Shown: piece by piece, positions 27,227 through 36,478 of the stretch | Layout of the letters: every line of letters begins with the position of its first letter | Position numbering within the stretch: position 1 is the first letter of the stretch | Source of the DNA: Tenericutes bacterium ADurb.Bin087 | Lineage (GTDB): Bacteria; Bacillota_I; Bacilli_A; RFN20; CAG-826 | Assembly (NCBI GenBank): GCA_002070905.1 | Contig: MWEF01000001.1 | Location: 62,001-126,000 of the forward strand | Length of the DNA stretch: 64,000 nucleotides | Direction: 5' to 3' | Position numbers and translations under genes: made by a program | The notes under the pieces: generated by a model | Seen by the model: only the letters and a program-made list of their open reading frames with translations | What the model was told of the DNA's origin: nothing | Database searches by the model: none

Positions 27227-28120
27227 ATGAAAAAAGGATTCAGATGGCTATTCATGGGTTTAATGATTATTGGACTCGCCGGCTGTAAAGGCGGTTCAAG
27301 TGAAGCAGTTAGTGAAGGGCCACAAAAACTTGACTGGCAATTTGATGTCGGTGATGATGTTGTAACCGGAGAAACCGAAGGCGCAGGCGAATGGTCTCCA
27401 ACTTACAAAGTTAATCTCAAAATTGTCGGGGGCGGTGATACAGTATTATTTAATGGTACTGTCACCTTAAAATCACCAGCAATGATGGGTAGCGAATTCC
27501 TTAAAGCGGCAGTTACCGAAAAAGGATTAGCGCAAGAAGGAATCGATACTGGTTTTGTCACAACATTAGGCGATTACACAAATAATGCAGAAGACAATAT
27601 ATATTGGACATTTACCGTTAATGGTGCGAGTTCAGACTGGGGCGTTAACCAATATCAAATGCGGAATAATGACTATATGCTCTGGACCTACGCAGTTGTT
27701 GACTGGAGTGCACCACCGGTCGTTCCAGAACGCGAAACTGGTGACTGGTGCTTTGAAGTTGGTGCTGATCGGGTTACCGCAGAAGCAGAAGGAGCAGGTG
27801 AATGGTCACCAACATACAAAGTCAATCTCAAGATTGTCGGTGGTGGCGATGATGTGTTATTCAATGGCATTGTTACATTAAAATCACCAGCAATGATGGG
27901 TAGTGAATTCCTTAAAGCTGCGGTTACCGAAAAAGGACTAGCACAAGAAGGAATCGACACTGGTTTTGTCACAACATTAGGCGATTATACAAATAATGCG
28001 GAAGACAATATTTATTGGAGCTTCACTGTTAACGGTGTTAGCTCAGACTGGGGCGTTAACCAATATCAAATGCGCGAAGGCGATTATATGCTGTGGACCT
28101 ACGCCGAAATGGTTTGGTAA
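27227..28120 (+). CDS. Lipoprotein with two tandem DUF4430-like domains
   Basis: 297 residues; signal peptide ends in lipobox GLAGC with Cys20. Two nearly identical domains of about 125 residues (about 36-160 and 174-297) each contain GAGEWSPTYKVN, KSPAMMGSEFLKAAV and WxFTVNGxSSDWG, then GVNQYQMR and DYMLWTY. The last blocks recall DUF4430, the transcobalamin-like ligand-binding fold. The repeats are about 90% alike in DNA, so the duplication is recent. AGGAGG lies upstream. It may be a surface ligand-capture protein for the adjacent importer, but the ligand is unknown. Confidence 0.75.
   Translation: MKKGFRWLFMGLMIIGLAGCKGGSSEAVSEGPQKLDWQFDVGDDVVTGETEGAGEWSPTYKVNLKIVGGGDTVLFNGTVTLKSPAMMGSEFLKAAVTEKGLAQEGIDTGFVTTLGDYTNNAEDNIYWTFTVNGASSDWGVNQYQMRNNDYMLWTYAVVDWSAPPVVPERETGDWCFEVGADRVTAEAEGAGEWSPTYKVNLKIVGGGDDVLFNGIVTLKSPAMMGSEFLKAAVTEKGLAQEGIDTGFVTTLGDYTNNAEDNIYWSFTVNGVSSDWGVNQYQMREGDYMLWTYAEMVW
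27330..28117 (+). repeat. Intragenic tandem duplication of about 414 bp
   Basis: The two DUF4430-like domains of the 27227-28120 gene repeat with a period of about 414 bp and differ mostly at third codon positions. Confidence 0.85.
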
Positions 28121-28144
28121 TTAATCAATTAATTAATTTACAAA

Positions 28145-28174
28145 GGCACTTGCTGGCAAACACTAGCAAGTGCC
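28145..28174 (+). other. Strong intercistronic hairpin without T-tract
   Basis: GGCACTTGCT / AGCAAGTGCC is a perfect 10-bp stem with a 10-base loop, between the DUF4430 lipoprotein and the BMP lipoprotein. With no T-tract it is more likely an mRNA processing or stability element than a terminator. Confidence 0.6.
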
Positions 28175-28198
28175 ACTTGTCATTAAAGGAGAATGAGC

Positions 28199-29362
28199 AT
28201 GAAAAAGAGCAAGTTATTTAAAATCGGTTTAATTTTGACAAGTATATTGCTTGTCGGTTGTACTGGTAGTAGTGGGGACCAAAGTGATGGTAATGGTAGC
28301 GGCGGTGCAAGTATTGTTGATGATGGCAAAACAAAAATTGCCTTATTAATTAACGGCAACCTTGGTGATATGTCATTCTTCGATAGTGCCGCGGCAGGGA
28401 TGGAAAAATTTAAGGCTGATTATCCAGATGTAACTGTTGACATCGTCGAAATGGGGACGGACAACACACGCTGGGAACCAACATTACGATTAACGGCAAA
28501 CGATGATTATGATTTAATCATTGTTGGCACTACTGATATGCGCGAACCGTTACAACGGCTAGTGAAGAACACCAAATATGCCGACAAACGTTTCATCTTG
28601 TTTGACACTGAAATCGAAGATAATAATTCGAGCAAATATCCAACAGTACGTAGTGTTTTGTTTAAACAAAATGAAGGTGGTTATTTAGCGGGTGTATTAG
28701 CGGCACTGATGACACGGGAAGCTGGTAAAACTAATACTGGTTTTATTGGCGGGATGAAAATCGATATTATAAATGATTTTGGGTACGGCTTTATGCAAGG
28801 GGTGAAGAAAGTAAACGCTGACTTTAGCGCGAATACCCTTGCATATAATAGTTATATCGGCGACTTTTTCAATAGTCCAAAAGGTAAAACATTAGCCGAT
28901 ACGATGTATCGTGAGGGCAATGTTGATGTGTTATTTGCCGCTGCTTCCCAAGCGGGACTAGGTTGTTTAGATTCCGCTAAAAACAATAATAAATACGTAA
29001 TCGGTGTTGATAGTGATCAATATGAATACTTTAAACCAGTTGATAGTGCCAAAGCGGATAAAATTGTTACCTCGGTTTTAAAACGTGTGGACTTAATGCT
29101 CTATGAAGCTTGTGAAAGTTTCCTTGCGGGTGAACTAGAATATGGTGTTTTACAATATGAAGGTTTAGCGGAAGGTAAAGTTGGTATTGTGCAAAATGCG
29201 AACTACGAAAGTATTGTGTCACAAGCCAATCGTGATTATATTGATCAAATAATTGCAGAAGTTATAAGTGGTGATCTCGTTGTTAAGAGTGGGTTACGAC
29301 GCTTTACTTCAACGGAAGAGTTAAATGCTTATTACGATTCACTCGATCCAAATAAACAATAA
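28199..29362 (+). CDS. BMP-family (PnrA/Med-like) ABC transporter substrate-binding lipoprotein
   Basis: 387 residues from the ATG at 28199 with AAAGGAG 7 bp upstream; an ATG two codons earlier is too close to that site. Lipobox LLVGC with Cys21. The periplasmic-binding-like fold carries BMP-family features: ALLINGNLGDMSFFDSAAAG, FKQNEGGYLAGVLAAL, TGFIGGMKI and IGVDSDQYEY. Characterised members (PnrA, BmpDEFG, NupA-type) bind purine or pyrimidine nucleosides. It is followed by the ATPase and two permeases of the same importer. The binding specificity here is inferred to be a nucleoside or related riboside. Confidence 0.9.
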   Translation: MKKSKLFKIGLILTSILLVGCTGSSGDQSDGNGSGGASIVDDGKTKIALLINGNLGDMSFFDSAAAGMEKFKADYPDVTVDIVEMGTDNTRWEPTLRLTANDDYDLIIVGTTDMREPLQRLVKNTKYADKRFILFDTEIEDNNSSKYPTVRSVLFKQNEGGYLAGVLAALMTREAGKTNTGFIGGMKIDIINDFGYGFMQGVKKVNADFSANTLAYNSYIGDFFNSPKGKTLADTMYREGNVDVLFAAASQAGLGCLDSAKNNNKYVIGVDSDQYEYFKPVDSAKADKIVTSVLKRVDLMLYEACESFLAGELEYGVLQYEGLAEGKVGIVQNANYESIVSQANRDYIDQIIAEVISGDLVVKSGLRRFTSTEELNAYYDSLDPNKQ

Positions 29363-29390
29363 TTAACAAAATTTATCGTCGGAGTTTACT

Positions 29391-30917
29391 ATGGACACTG
29401 TGATTAGAATGGAACATATTCGCAAAATTTATGATAATGGTTTTTTGGCGAATGATGATATTAATTTCAGTCTAAAAGCAGGTGAAATTCATGCGATTGC
29501 TGGCGAAAATGGCGCTGGTAAAAGCACATTAATGAAATTATTGTATGGTGTAGAGACACCAACAGCAGGCAAAATATATGTCCGTGGTAGTGAAGTTAAA
29601 ATTAATTCACCTTTGGCATCAATGCAATTAGGAATTGGCATGGTGTTCCAACATTTTATGTTGGTTGATGAATTAACAGTCCTTGAAAACATCTTTTTAG
29701 GGATGGAAAACACGAAATTTAACGTGCTCCAAAAAGATGAAATGCGCCAAAAACTAACGGAACTTTGTGACAAATTTAATATGCATGTCGACTTTGACAC
29801 TAAGTGTGGCGCTCTTTCGGTTAGTCAAAAACAAAAGGTTGAAATTTTAAAAGTATTGGCGAAAGATGCGACCATTTTAATATTTGATGAACCAACCGCT
29901 GTTTTAACCGCCCCTGAAAGTGATGAGCTTTTTGTGCAACTAAAACTCTTACGTGAAGCAGGGCATACTATCGTGTTAATTACTCATAAACTCGGAGAAA
30001 TAAAAGCGCTATGTGATCGTGTCACGGTATTACGTAAAGGGAAATATATTGGTACATACGCTGTAAAAGATATTACAATTGCGGAAATATCACGCCTGAT
30101 GGTTGGTTTTGATGTGTCACTGACACCAACAAAACGTAAACACACTATTCACAAAGAACCACTTTTAGAACTAAAAGATGTAATCTTCGCCAGTGGAAAG
30201 AGTGATCATAAAAAGATAAATTTTGATATTAAGTTAGGCGAGATTGTGTGTTTAACGGGTGTTGAAGGAAGTGGTCAAGAAAAAGTCGTCGCTGCCGTAA
30301 CAAGTAACGATATTAAATACAAAGGTGACATCATTTTCAATGACTACAAAATTAACAATTTGGCCATTGCGGAGCGGCGAAAATTAGGCATCAGTTATAT
30401 TCCTGCCGACCGCATGGGTGAAGGCGCGAATTTAAAAACATCAATCTTAGAAAATATTGGGGCGCATGAAATTAGCAAAGCAAAGCTTAAACATCTAGGC
30501 TTCTTTAATCGCCGTAAATTATATAAAAATAGTGATGTTTTGCGCGCAGATTACCGCATTGCCACGACGGATATGAAAGAAAATATTAATCTTCTATCGG
30601 GCGGTAATATTCAAAAAGTTGTGACTGCGCGTGAAATAGAAACAAATCCGCATCTTTTAGTTGCGGAGCATCCAACGCGTGGTGTTGATGTTGGCACTAT
30701 GGAGCTTATCTTCCAAAAGATGAATGATTTACGTGAGCGTGGAAATTCAATCTTACTTGTGTCCACAGATTGGAATGAGATGCTTGCGCTTGCGGACCGA
30801 ATTATTATCTTTTTTGACGGCGAAATTACAGCCATTATTGATGATCCACATTCGATTGATGAATATGAATTAGGCTACTATATGCTGGGGGTAAAGAAAA
30901 TGGAGGGGCTATTATGA
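29391..30917 (+). CDS. Nucleoside-type ABC importer ATPase (tandem ABC domains)
   Basis: 508 residues with two fused ABC domains, as in YufO/NupA/RbsA. First domain: Walker A GENGAGKST (about 37-45), a degenerate signature LSVSQKQK and Walker B ILIFDEPT. Second domain: degenerate Walker A GVEGSGQEK, good signature LLSGGNIQK and Walker B LLVAEHPTRGVD. One competent and one weak site is typical of this family. CGGAG lies upstream of the ATG. The stop overlaps the first permease start (ATGA-type). It energises uptake of the ligand captured by the BMP lipoprotein. Confidence 0.92.
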   Translation: MDTVIRMEHIRKIYDNGFLANDDINFSLKAGEIHAIAGENGAGKSTLMKLLYGVETPTAGKIYVRGSEVKINSPLASMQLGIGMVFQHFMLVDELTVLENIFLGMENTKFNVLQKDEMRQKLTELCDKFNMHVDFDTKCGALSVSQKQKVEILKVLAKDATILIFDEPTAVLTAPESDELFVQLKLLREAGHTIVLITHKLGEIKALCDRVTVLRKGKYIGTYAVKDITIAEISRLMVGFDVSLTPTKRKHTIHKEPLLELKDVIFASGKSDHKKINFDIKLGEIVCLTGVEGSGQEKVVAAVTSNDIKYKGDIIFNDYKINNLAIAERRKLGISYIPADRMGEGANLKTSILENIGAHEISKAKLKHLGFFNRRKLYKNSDVLRADYRIATTDMKENINLLSGGNIQKVVTAREIETNPHLLVAEHPTRGVDVGTMELIFQKMNDLRERGNSILLVSTDWNEMLALADRIIIFFDGEITAIIDDPHSIDEYELGYYMLGVKKMEGLL

Positions 30918-32038
30918 AAAAAGTTTGGTCCCGACTTAAAGCATATTTTTATAAGCCGCAAGTGCAACAAACATTAGTGGATTTACTGCGGACTATTGTG
31001 TCACTTTTAATTGCGCTTGCAATTGGAATCGTCATTATTTTAATCACAAGTAAAGAACCAGCAAATACGATTAAAACGTTGTTATTTGCGCCGTTACAAG
31101 ATGACTTTACCTTTGGCATGGTGATCACGCAAACGGTCCCGCTTATTTTCACGGGTATTGCGGTAACAATTATGGTGCGCGGCGGACAGTTTAATATGAT
31201 TGGTGAAGGAGCGTTCTTTGCCGGTGCTTTTATTGGTGCGGTCTTAAGTGCTAAACTCAATTGGCCATGGTTTCTTGGTCCGCTTATTGCTATGCTCTTC
31301 GCTAGTCTCGTGATGGGGATAGTGGGATATGTTCCGGCGAAACTCAAAGCATCGCTTGCCGTTGATGAATTTGTTTCGTCACTAATGCTTAATTTTGTTA
31401 TTTTCTGGGTTGTTATGTATTTATTTAATAATGTGTTCTTTGATCCCGACTATTCAAATTTAGCAACACCGTATTTAGAAGATCATCAAAAATTACCATT
31501 CCTTAACGTTGATAATGAAGTAAGTATTGGGATTATTTTAGCCCTTATCTTAACTGTTTTAACGTACCTTTTCCTTTATCACACTAAGTGGGGTTATGCA
31601 GTCCGGATGACTGGAGATAATCCAAAGTATGCTAAATACTTAGGAATGAATGTTAAGCGAATTGTTATTGTCGTGCAAATTTTAGGAGCGATGATTGCCG
31701 CTTTTGGCGGTGCAACATTCCTTTTAGGTAATTCCTATCGCTTTACGTGGAAGGCGCTCCCTAATTACGGATTTGATGGTTTTGTGGTAGCGATTTTAGC
31801 ATTTAATCATCCGCTGCTTGTGCCTTTTGCGGCGTTACTACTTGGTTATTTACGAGTGGGCGCAGCAGAAATGGCGCGACTAAGCGATGTTCCTAATGAA
31901 ATAGTGTATATTATTCAAGCACTCATTATTTTGTTTGTTGGTGGCCAAGCTTTCTTTGTGCGTTTAAAACGGAAACGTTTAGAGAAAGCTTTAGAGTTTT
32001 CATCATGTAAAGAAGCGGAGGAAAAGGGTGATGCTTAA
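30914..32038 (+). CDS. ABC importer permease (YufP/BmpB-like)
   Basis: 374 residues, about ten hydrophobic helices. Belongs to the BPD_transp_2 family (PF02653): GGQFNMIGEGAFFAGAFIG near 95, YVPAKLKA, and GDNPKYAKYLGMN in the EAA-like cytoplasmic loop. First of two permeases of the nucleoside-type importer. GGAGGGG ribosome site. The C-terminus has a charged cytoplasmic tail. Confidence 0.9.
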   Translation: MKKVWSRLKAYFYKPQVQQTLVDLLRTIVSLLIALAIGIVIILITSKEPANTIKTLLFAPLQDDFTFGMVITQTVPLIFTGIAVTIMVRGGQFNMIGEGAFFAGAFIGAVLSAKLNWPWFLGPLIAMLFASLVMGIVGYVPAKLKASLAVDEFVSSLMLNFVIFWVVMYLFNNVFFDPDYSNLATPYLEDHQKLPFLNVDNEVSIGIILALILTVLTYLFLYHTKWGYAVRMTGDNPKYAKYLGMNVKRIVIVVQILGAMIAAFGGATFLLGNSYRFTWKALPNYGFDGFVVAILAFNHPLLVPFAALLLGYLRVGAAEMARLSDVPNEIVYIIQALIILFVGGQAFFVRLKRKRLEKALEFSSCKEAEEKGDA

Positions 32039-32981
32039 ATTTATTTTTAGCGAACAATTTCTCATTTCCACGATTCTTTTTGCGACCCCAATTTTATTTG
32101 CCGCCTTTGCCGCTCTTATTTCGAAAAAGGCTGGTATTTTAAACATTAACGTTGAAGGAACAATGTCCCTTTCCGCTCTAGCGGGCGGCTTGGTGAGTTT
32201 TGCGACAAAAAGTTGGGTGGTTGGTCTACTTGCGGCGCTGCTTGTTGGTGTTATCATGAATTTTGTTTTTGCGGCGTTTAGCATGAAATTGAAGACCGAT
32301 AAAATTTTATCAGGGATTGCCTTAAATACATTAGCGAGCGGATTATCGATTTATCTCTTATATGTGGTTATTGGTGTTAAGGGTGATTCCTCACTCAATC
32401 CAAGTGTTCTAATTCCTGATATAAATATTCCGCTGCTTTCGAAAATACCAATCATTGGTAAAGCAATCTTTGGTCAAAATTTACTCGTCTATATTGCGAT
32501 TATTGCTGTCTTTTTTGTGATGTTCTTACTTAATCGCACAAAGTTAGGGATGCACATTAAAGCAGTAGGTTATAACGAAGATGCCGCTAAGTCTGTCGGC
32601 ATCAAGGTGAATAGGATTAGGATAATCGCCTTAATTATAACTGGTATCTTTGCTGGTTTAGGTGGCGCCTATTTATCAATGGTTTATTTGTCTTACTTTA
32701 GTGCAGGTATGGTCGCGGGGCGTGGGTTTATTGGGATTGCCGCGGAAGCCATGGGGCAAGGTAAACCACTGTTAACGCTCTTATTTGCGCTTTTATTTGG
32801 GGCAGTTGACTATTTTGCTGTTGGCTCCCAGACAGTATTAAGTTTCCCATACGAATTATTAAATACACTCCCATACTTAATGACAATTGTCGCCTTAATA
32901 ATTTTTGCTGTTATTAAGAAATATGGAACACCTAAAATTAAACATAAAAGGAGGAAAGAAGATGAACAAGAAACAGTTTAA
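32031..32981 (+). CDS. ABC importer permease (YufQ/BmpC-like)
   Basis: 316 residues, about eight to nine TM helices, the second BPD_transp_2 permease: KKAGILNINVEGTMSLSA near the N-terminus, GYNEDAAKSVGIKVNRIR in the coupling loop, and GMVAGRGFIGIAAEAMGQGKP. The ATG at 32031 follows GCGGAGG; a GTG just before it is possible. It pairs with the preceding permease to form the pore and overlaps the start of the ADP-ribosylglycohydrolase-family gene by 20 bp. Confidence 0.9.
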   Translation: MLKFIFSEQFLISTILFATPILFAAFAALISKKAGILNINVEGTMSLSALAGGLVSFATKSWVVGLLAALLVGVIMNFVFAAFSMKLKTDKILSGIALNTLASGLSIYLLYVVIGVKGDSSLNPSVLIPDINIPLLSKIPIIGKAIFGQNLLVYIAIIAVFFVMFLLNRTKLGMHIKAVGYNEDAAKSVGIKVNRIRIIALIITGIFAGLGGAYLSMVYLSYFSAGMVAGRGFIGIAAEAMGQGKPLLTLLFALLFGAVDYFAVGSQTVLSFPYELLNTLPYLMTIVALIIFAVIKKYGTPKIKHKRRKEDEQETV

Positions 32982-34359
32982 AGCGTGGATTGCCGAAAAG
33001 GAATTAATGGAAAATGCACGTCCTGTCATTTTAGAAGAAGATGAACAAGGCTGGCTTGCAAACAAAGAAGTGGAAAAAATGGAAGATGCCCTCTTAAAAA
33101 TGAAATGGTCAAGTGCTGTACCTGGTTCTGCTGCGCCAGAGCGTGTCATTTTTGGTGCAGTTCAAGATTTAGAAAATATGGGTTATGATGTTAGCGCTCC
33201 CGAAGCACTTTTAGAAGCAGGACTTGCTGCGCACGATTGCAATGATATGCTAACATTAAATCGCTTAACAATTCGAATTTGGCATTTAATGAATAATGCG
33301 CCAAAAATTGCCTCACATCCATATTGGTCATATAAGCAATACCATACGTTTGAAGATTATTTAGCCGATGTGAAATTTCCAGAGCCGCATAAATATGATA
33401 AAAAGAGTCAAAAGTACGCTGAAGATAATTATGCTGGTTGGTTAGCGCAAATTATCGGGGGTGCCGTTGGTACAGCCGTTGAAGGTTATACTCCTGAGGC
33501 AATTTTAGAAAAGTTTGGGGTAATTCGAGATTATGTCCGGAAACCAAATACGTATAATGATGATATAACTTATGAAATTGCCTTTTTAATGGCACTTGAG
33601 CGCTATGGCAAAGATTTAACCTCCGCTGGAATTGCGGAAGAATGGGTGGCGCTAATCCCTTTTGGTTGGTCGGCGGAAGAATGGGCGCTTAAGAATTTAA
33701 AACTTGGTATTTATCCACCTGAATCTGGCTATCTCCATAATCCTTATCGGGAATGGATAGGAGCACAAATGCGGGGTGCGGTGTGCGGAATGATTGCCCC
33801 TGGTGACTATAAAAAAGCCGCCTACTACGCTTTTATGGATGGCGTTGTTAGCCATCATAATAATGGTGTTATCGGTGAAGTTTTTAATGCGATGCTTGTG
33901 GCGGGAAGCTATGTCGAAAAAGACAATAAAAAGTTACTAGAAACGATTATTAATCTTATACCAAAGAAGAGCGAATATTATTCTGTCGTAAAATTTGCGC
34001 TTGATCAATGTAAAGCCCATAAAAAATGGGAAGATGCGTGGACAAAGTGTCGGAAAAAGTTTGAACGTTATAACTGGATTCACGCTTATCCTAACGCTGC
34101 CGCCGAAGTAGTGGCGCTTTGGTATGGAAATAATGATTTTACCGAAACGATTTCAATTTGCTGTCATTGCGGTTATGATGTTGATTGCAATGTAGCGCAA
34201 ATTGCCACGGCTTTAGGTATTCAAGCTGGTGTTGAAGCCATTGCTCCACATTGGAAAGAACCGATTGGTGACTTATTAATCACATACTTACGGAAATATG
34301 AAAAATTGAGCATCCGTGAGCTTGCTGATTTTACAACGAGGTTAGCAAGAAAAGTATAG
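32962..34359 (+). CDS. ADP-ribosylglycohydrolase-family protein
   Basis: 465 residues from the ATG at 32962, preceded by AAAAGGAGG; longer frames run inside the permease. Family PF03747 hydrolyses N- or O-glycosidic bonds of ADP-ribose or related ribosides with a di-Mg centre. Visible motifs: GGAVGTAVEG, YNDDITYE (first metal-binding acidic pair), a VVSHHNNGV helix and GYDVDCNVAQIATALG (second acidic pair). An N-terminal extension of about 160 residues has no recognised motif. Placed between a nucleoside-type importer and ribokinase, it most likely releases free ribose from an imported riboside inside the cell. That pathway role is inferred. Confidence 0.82.
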   Translation: MNKKQFKAWIAEKELMENARPVILEEDEQGWLANKEVEKMEDALLKMKWSSAVPGSAAPERVIFGAVQDLENMGYDVSAPEALLEAGLAAHDCNDMLTLNRLTIRIWHLMNNAPKIASHPYWSYKQYHTFEDYLADVKFPEPHKYDKKSQKYAEDNYAGWLAQIIGGAVGTAVEGYTPEAILEKFGVIRDYVRKPNTYNDDITYEIAFLMALERYGKDLTSAGIAEEWVALIPFGWSAEEWALKNLKLGIYPPESGYLHNPYREWIGAQMRGAVCGMIAPGDYKKAAYYAFMDGVVSHHNNGVIGEVFNAMLVAGSYVEKDNKKLLETIINLIPKKSEYYSVVKFALDQCKAHKKWEDAWTKCRKKFERYNWIHAYPNAAAEVVALWYGNNDFTETISICCHCGYDVDCNVAQIATALGIQAGVEAIAPHWKEPIGDLLITYLRKYEKLSIRELADFTTRLARKV

Positions 34360-34370
34360 AGGAAAAGATT

Positions 34371-35276
34371 ATGAAAAAAGTGATTGTACTTGGTAGCATC
34401 AATATGGACCTTGTCACCGAAACAAAACGGTTTCCGCTTGAAGGAGAAACAGTAATCGGCGAAAACTTTTTTACAAATTCGGGTGGTAAGGGCGCTAATC
34501 AAGCGGTCGCAAGTGCAAAGCAAGGGGCAAAAACAGTAATGCTCGGCGCTGTTGGGAATGACTTATATGGTAAAGAGAGTTTGCAAAACTTACAAAATTA
34601 TGGTGTCGAGACGAAGGCACTTAAAATTAAAGAAGGGCAAACCGGTGTCGCCGTTATTATCCTGCATCGTGGTGATAATCGCATTATTGTTAATGCTGGC
34701 GCCAATAAGAAATATACAACTCAAGAAGCAATGACTGATTTAGCCAAAATTAGTAACAAAGGTGATATTTTAGTACTACAACTCGAAATGAGTCTTGATG
34801 TTATTACGCACATTATTCCGTTTGCGAAAAAACGTGGTCTGTTTATCATTTTTAATCCTGCGCCGATGAGCATGGATTTGGATACGAAAGTATTACACGA
34901 TGTTGATTTGCTCATTGTTAATGAAATTGAAGCGAAGATGCTGGCCAGTAATAACTCTGCTACTAAAGTTGCCTTAATCAATAAATTACAAAAACTTGGG
35001 GCTGAAAATGTTATTATAACTTTAGGAGCAGAGGGCGGAACATATACATATGAACACGAAGTACACCGCTATCAAGCTTATAAAACAGTGGCGAAAGATA
35101 CAACTGGAGCAGGTGATGCCTTTGTTGGCACGATTGCCGCGAGTTTAACAAGGGGTGAAAGCCTTCCAGAAGCAATAGTTCGCGCAAGTTATGTCTCAGG
35201 TATTACCGTTTCACGCCTTGGTGCGCAACAAGCAATTCCGACGAAAGAAGAAATTGATAGCCTTCTAAATAAGTAG
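34371..35276 (+). CDS. rbsK: Ribokinase (PfkB family)
   Basis: 301 residues. Phosphorylates ribose with ATP to ribose 5-phosphate. PfkB signatures: GSINMDLV near the N-terminus, SGGKGANQAVA (sugar-binding Gly pair, about 38-48), GAVGNDLYG, LGAEGGTY and DTTGAGDAFVG, which contains the catalytic Asp (near 250) and anion hole. These match ribokinases better than other PfkB kinases. GAGGA precedes the ATG. It is 12 bp after the glycohydrolase gene and 6 bp before the lacI gene, all in one operon. Confidence 0.93.
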   Translation: MKKVIVLGSINMDLVTETKRFPLEGETVIGENFFTNSGGKGANQAVASAKQGAKTVMLGAVGNDLYGKESLQNLQNYGVETKALKIKEGQTGVAVIILHRGDNRIIVNAGANKKYTTQEAMTDLAKISNKGDILVLQLEMSLDVITHIIPFAKKRGLFIIFNPAPMSMDLDTKVLHDVDLLIVNEIEAKMLASNNSATKVALINKLQKLGAENVIITLGAEGGTYTYEHEVHRYQAYKTVAKDTTGAGDAFVGTIAASLTRGESLPEAIVRASYVSGITVSRLGAQQAIPTKEEIDSLLNK

Positions 35277-35282
35277 ATTAGT

Positions 35283-36296
35283 ATGCGAGTGAATCTAAAA
35301 TATATTGCCGAAAAAGCTAATTTGTCACCAACAACGGTGTCGCTTATTTTAAATGACAAAAATGTTCGTGTTTCGCCAGAAAAACGTGAATTAGTAATTA
35401 AACTCGCTGCCAAATATAATTATCAACCAAATTCACTAGCGCGAGCCCTCGCAACGAAAAAAACAAACATTATTGGTTTAGTAATTCCCGATATAACAAA
35501 CTATTTCTTTGCTGAAACAGCGCTTATTATTGAAACAACGTTACGTAAATATGGGTATAGTTTAATTTTATGCAATACCGCTGATCAAAGTAGTGAAGAA
35601 GAAAGATACATTGACCTCTTATTAAGTTATGGTGTTGATGGTTTAATTATATGTATCTCACATGATTCACTCTTTAATGATGATTTATTGGATAAATTAA
35701 ATAAACTTGATATTGCGTGTGTAGCTTTTGATCGTTTTATCGAAAATTTACCGTTTCCGTACGTGTCAATTGACAATGAATATGGTGCGAGCATTGCCAC
35801 AGATTACTTAATAAATAATGGGCATCAACAAATTGGTTTTATTGGCGGAGCATCAAATGTATTATCGGCCACACAAAGATTAGATGGTTATAAGCAAAGT
35901 TTAGCAAAAGCAGGATTACCATTTCGTGAAGCGTATGTTAAACACGGTAATTATCAATTTGAAAGTGGTTATCTTGCGGGGAAAGAATTACTACAAACAA
36001 CGGATATCACAGCGGTCTTTGTCGCTAATGATATGATGGCATATGGGTTTTATAGAGCCGCGCGTGAAGTTGGTAAAAAAATTCCAAATGATATTTCAAT
36101 CATCGGCTTTGACGACTTACTATTTTCTTCCACATTAGATGTGCCATTGACAACAATTAAACAATCGACTAATGAATTAGCGAAAAATGTTTGTAGTGTG
36201 TTACTTAAGAAAATCAAAGGTGAACAAGTGCCACGTAAAATCATCTTAAATCCATCATTAACAATTCGCGAGAGTGTTAAAAGTCGCACAAAATAA
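35283..36296 (+). CDS. LacI/GalR-family repressor (RbsR-like)
   Basis: 337 residues. DNA-binding domain at 1-60 with YIAEKANLSPTTVSLILN as the helix-turn-helix, and YNYQPNSLARALATKKT as hinge region. The sugar-binding domain has IGLVIPDITNYFFAE, GVDGLIIC, VFVANDMMAYGF and IIGFDDLLFSSTLDVPLTTIKQ in separate blocks, as in RbsR/CcpA relatives. Last gene of the ribose-linked operon. Its likely target is the palindrome at 25575-25594 upstream of the PHP gene; the effector is probably ribose or a ribose derivative (inferred). Confidence 0.92.
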   Translation: MRVNLKYIAEKANLSPTTVSLILNDKNVRVSPEKRELVIKLAAKYNYQPNSLARALATKKTNIIGLVIPDITNYFFAETALIIETTLRKYGYSLILCNTADQSSEEERYIDLLLSYGVDGLIICISHDSLFNDDLLDKLNKLDIACVAFDRFIENLPFPYVSIDNEYGASIATDYLINNGHQQIGFIGGASNVLSATQRLDGYKQSLAKAGLPFREAYVKHGNYQFESGYLAGKELLQTTDITAVFVANDMMAYGFYRAAREVGKKIPNDISIIGFDDLLFSSTLDVPLTTIKQSTNELAKNVCSVLLKKIKGEQVPRKIILNPSLTIRESVKSRTK

Positions 36297-36478
36297 GCAA
36301 AAAAGGAATAAATACTAAAGAGTAATTAAGAAAGCAATTAATAAATTTGTCAGCATGGCGCTATTCGTAAATGTAAATTTTGATAATCGCAACATAAACT
36401 TATGGAATTTTAGGGGAAAAAGTGTCATAATTATTTACGTATAAATAAACTGATCTTAATTTTGAGGTAAATTTAATC

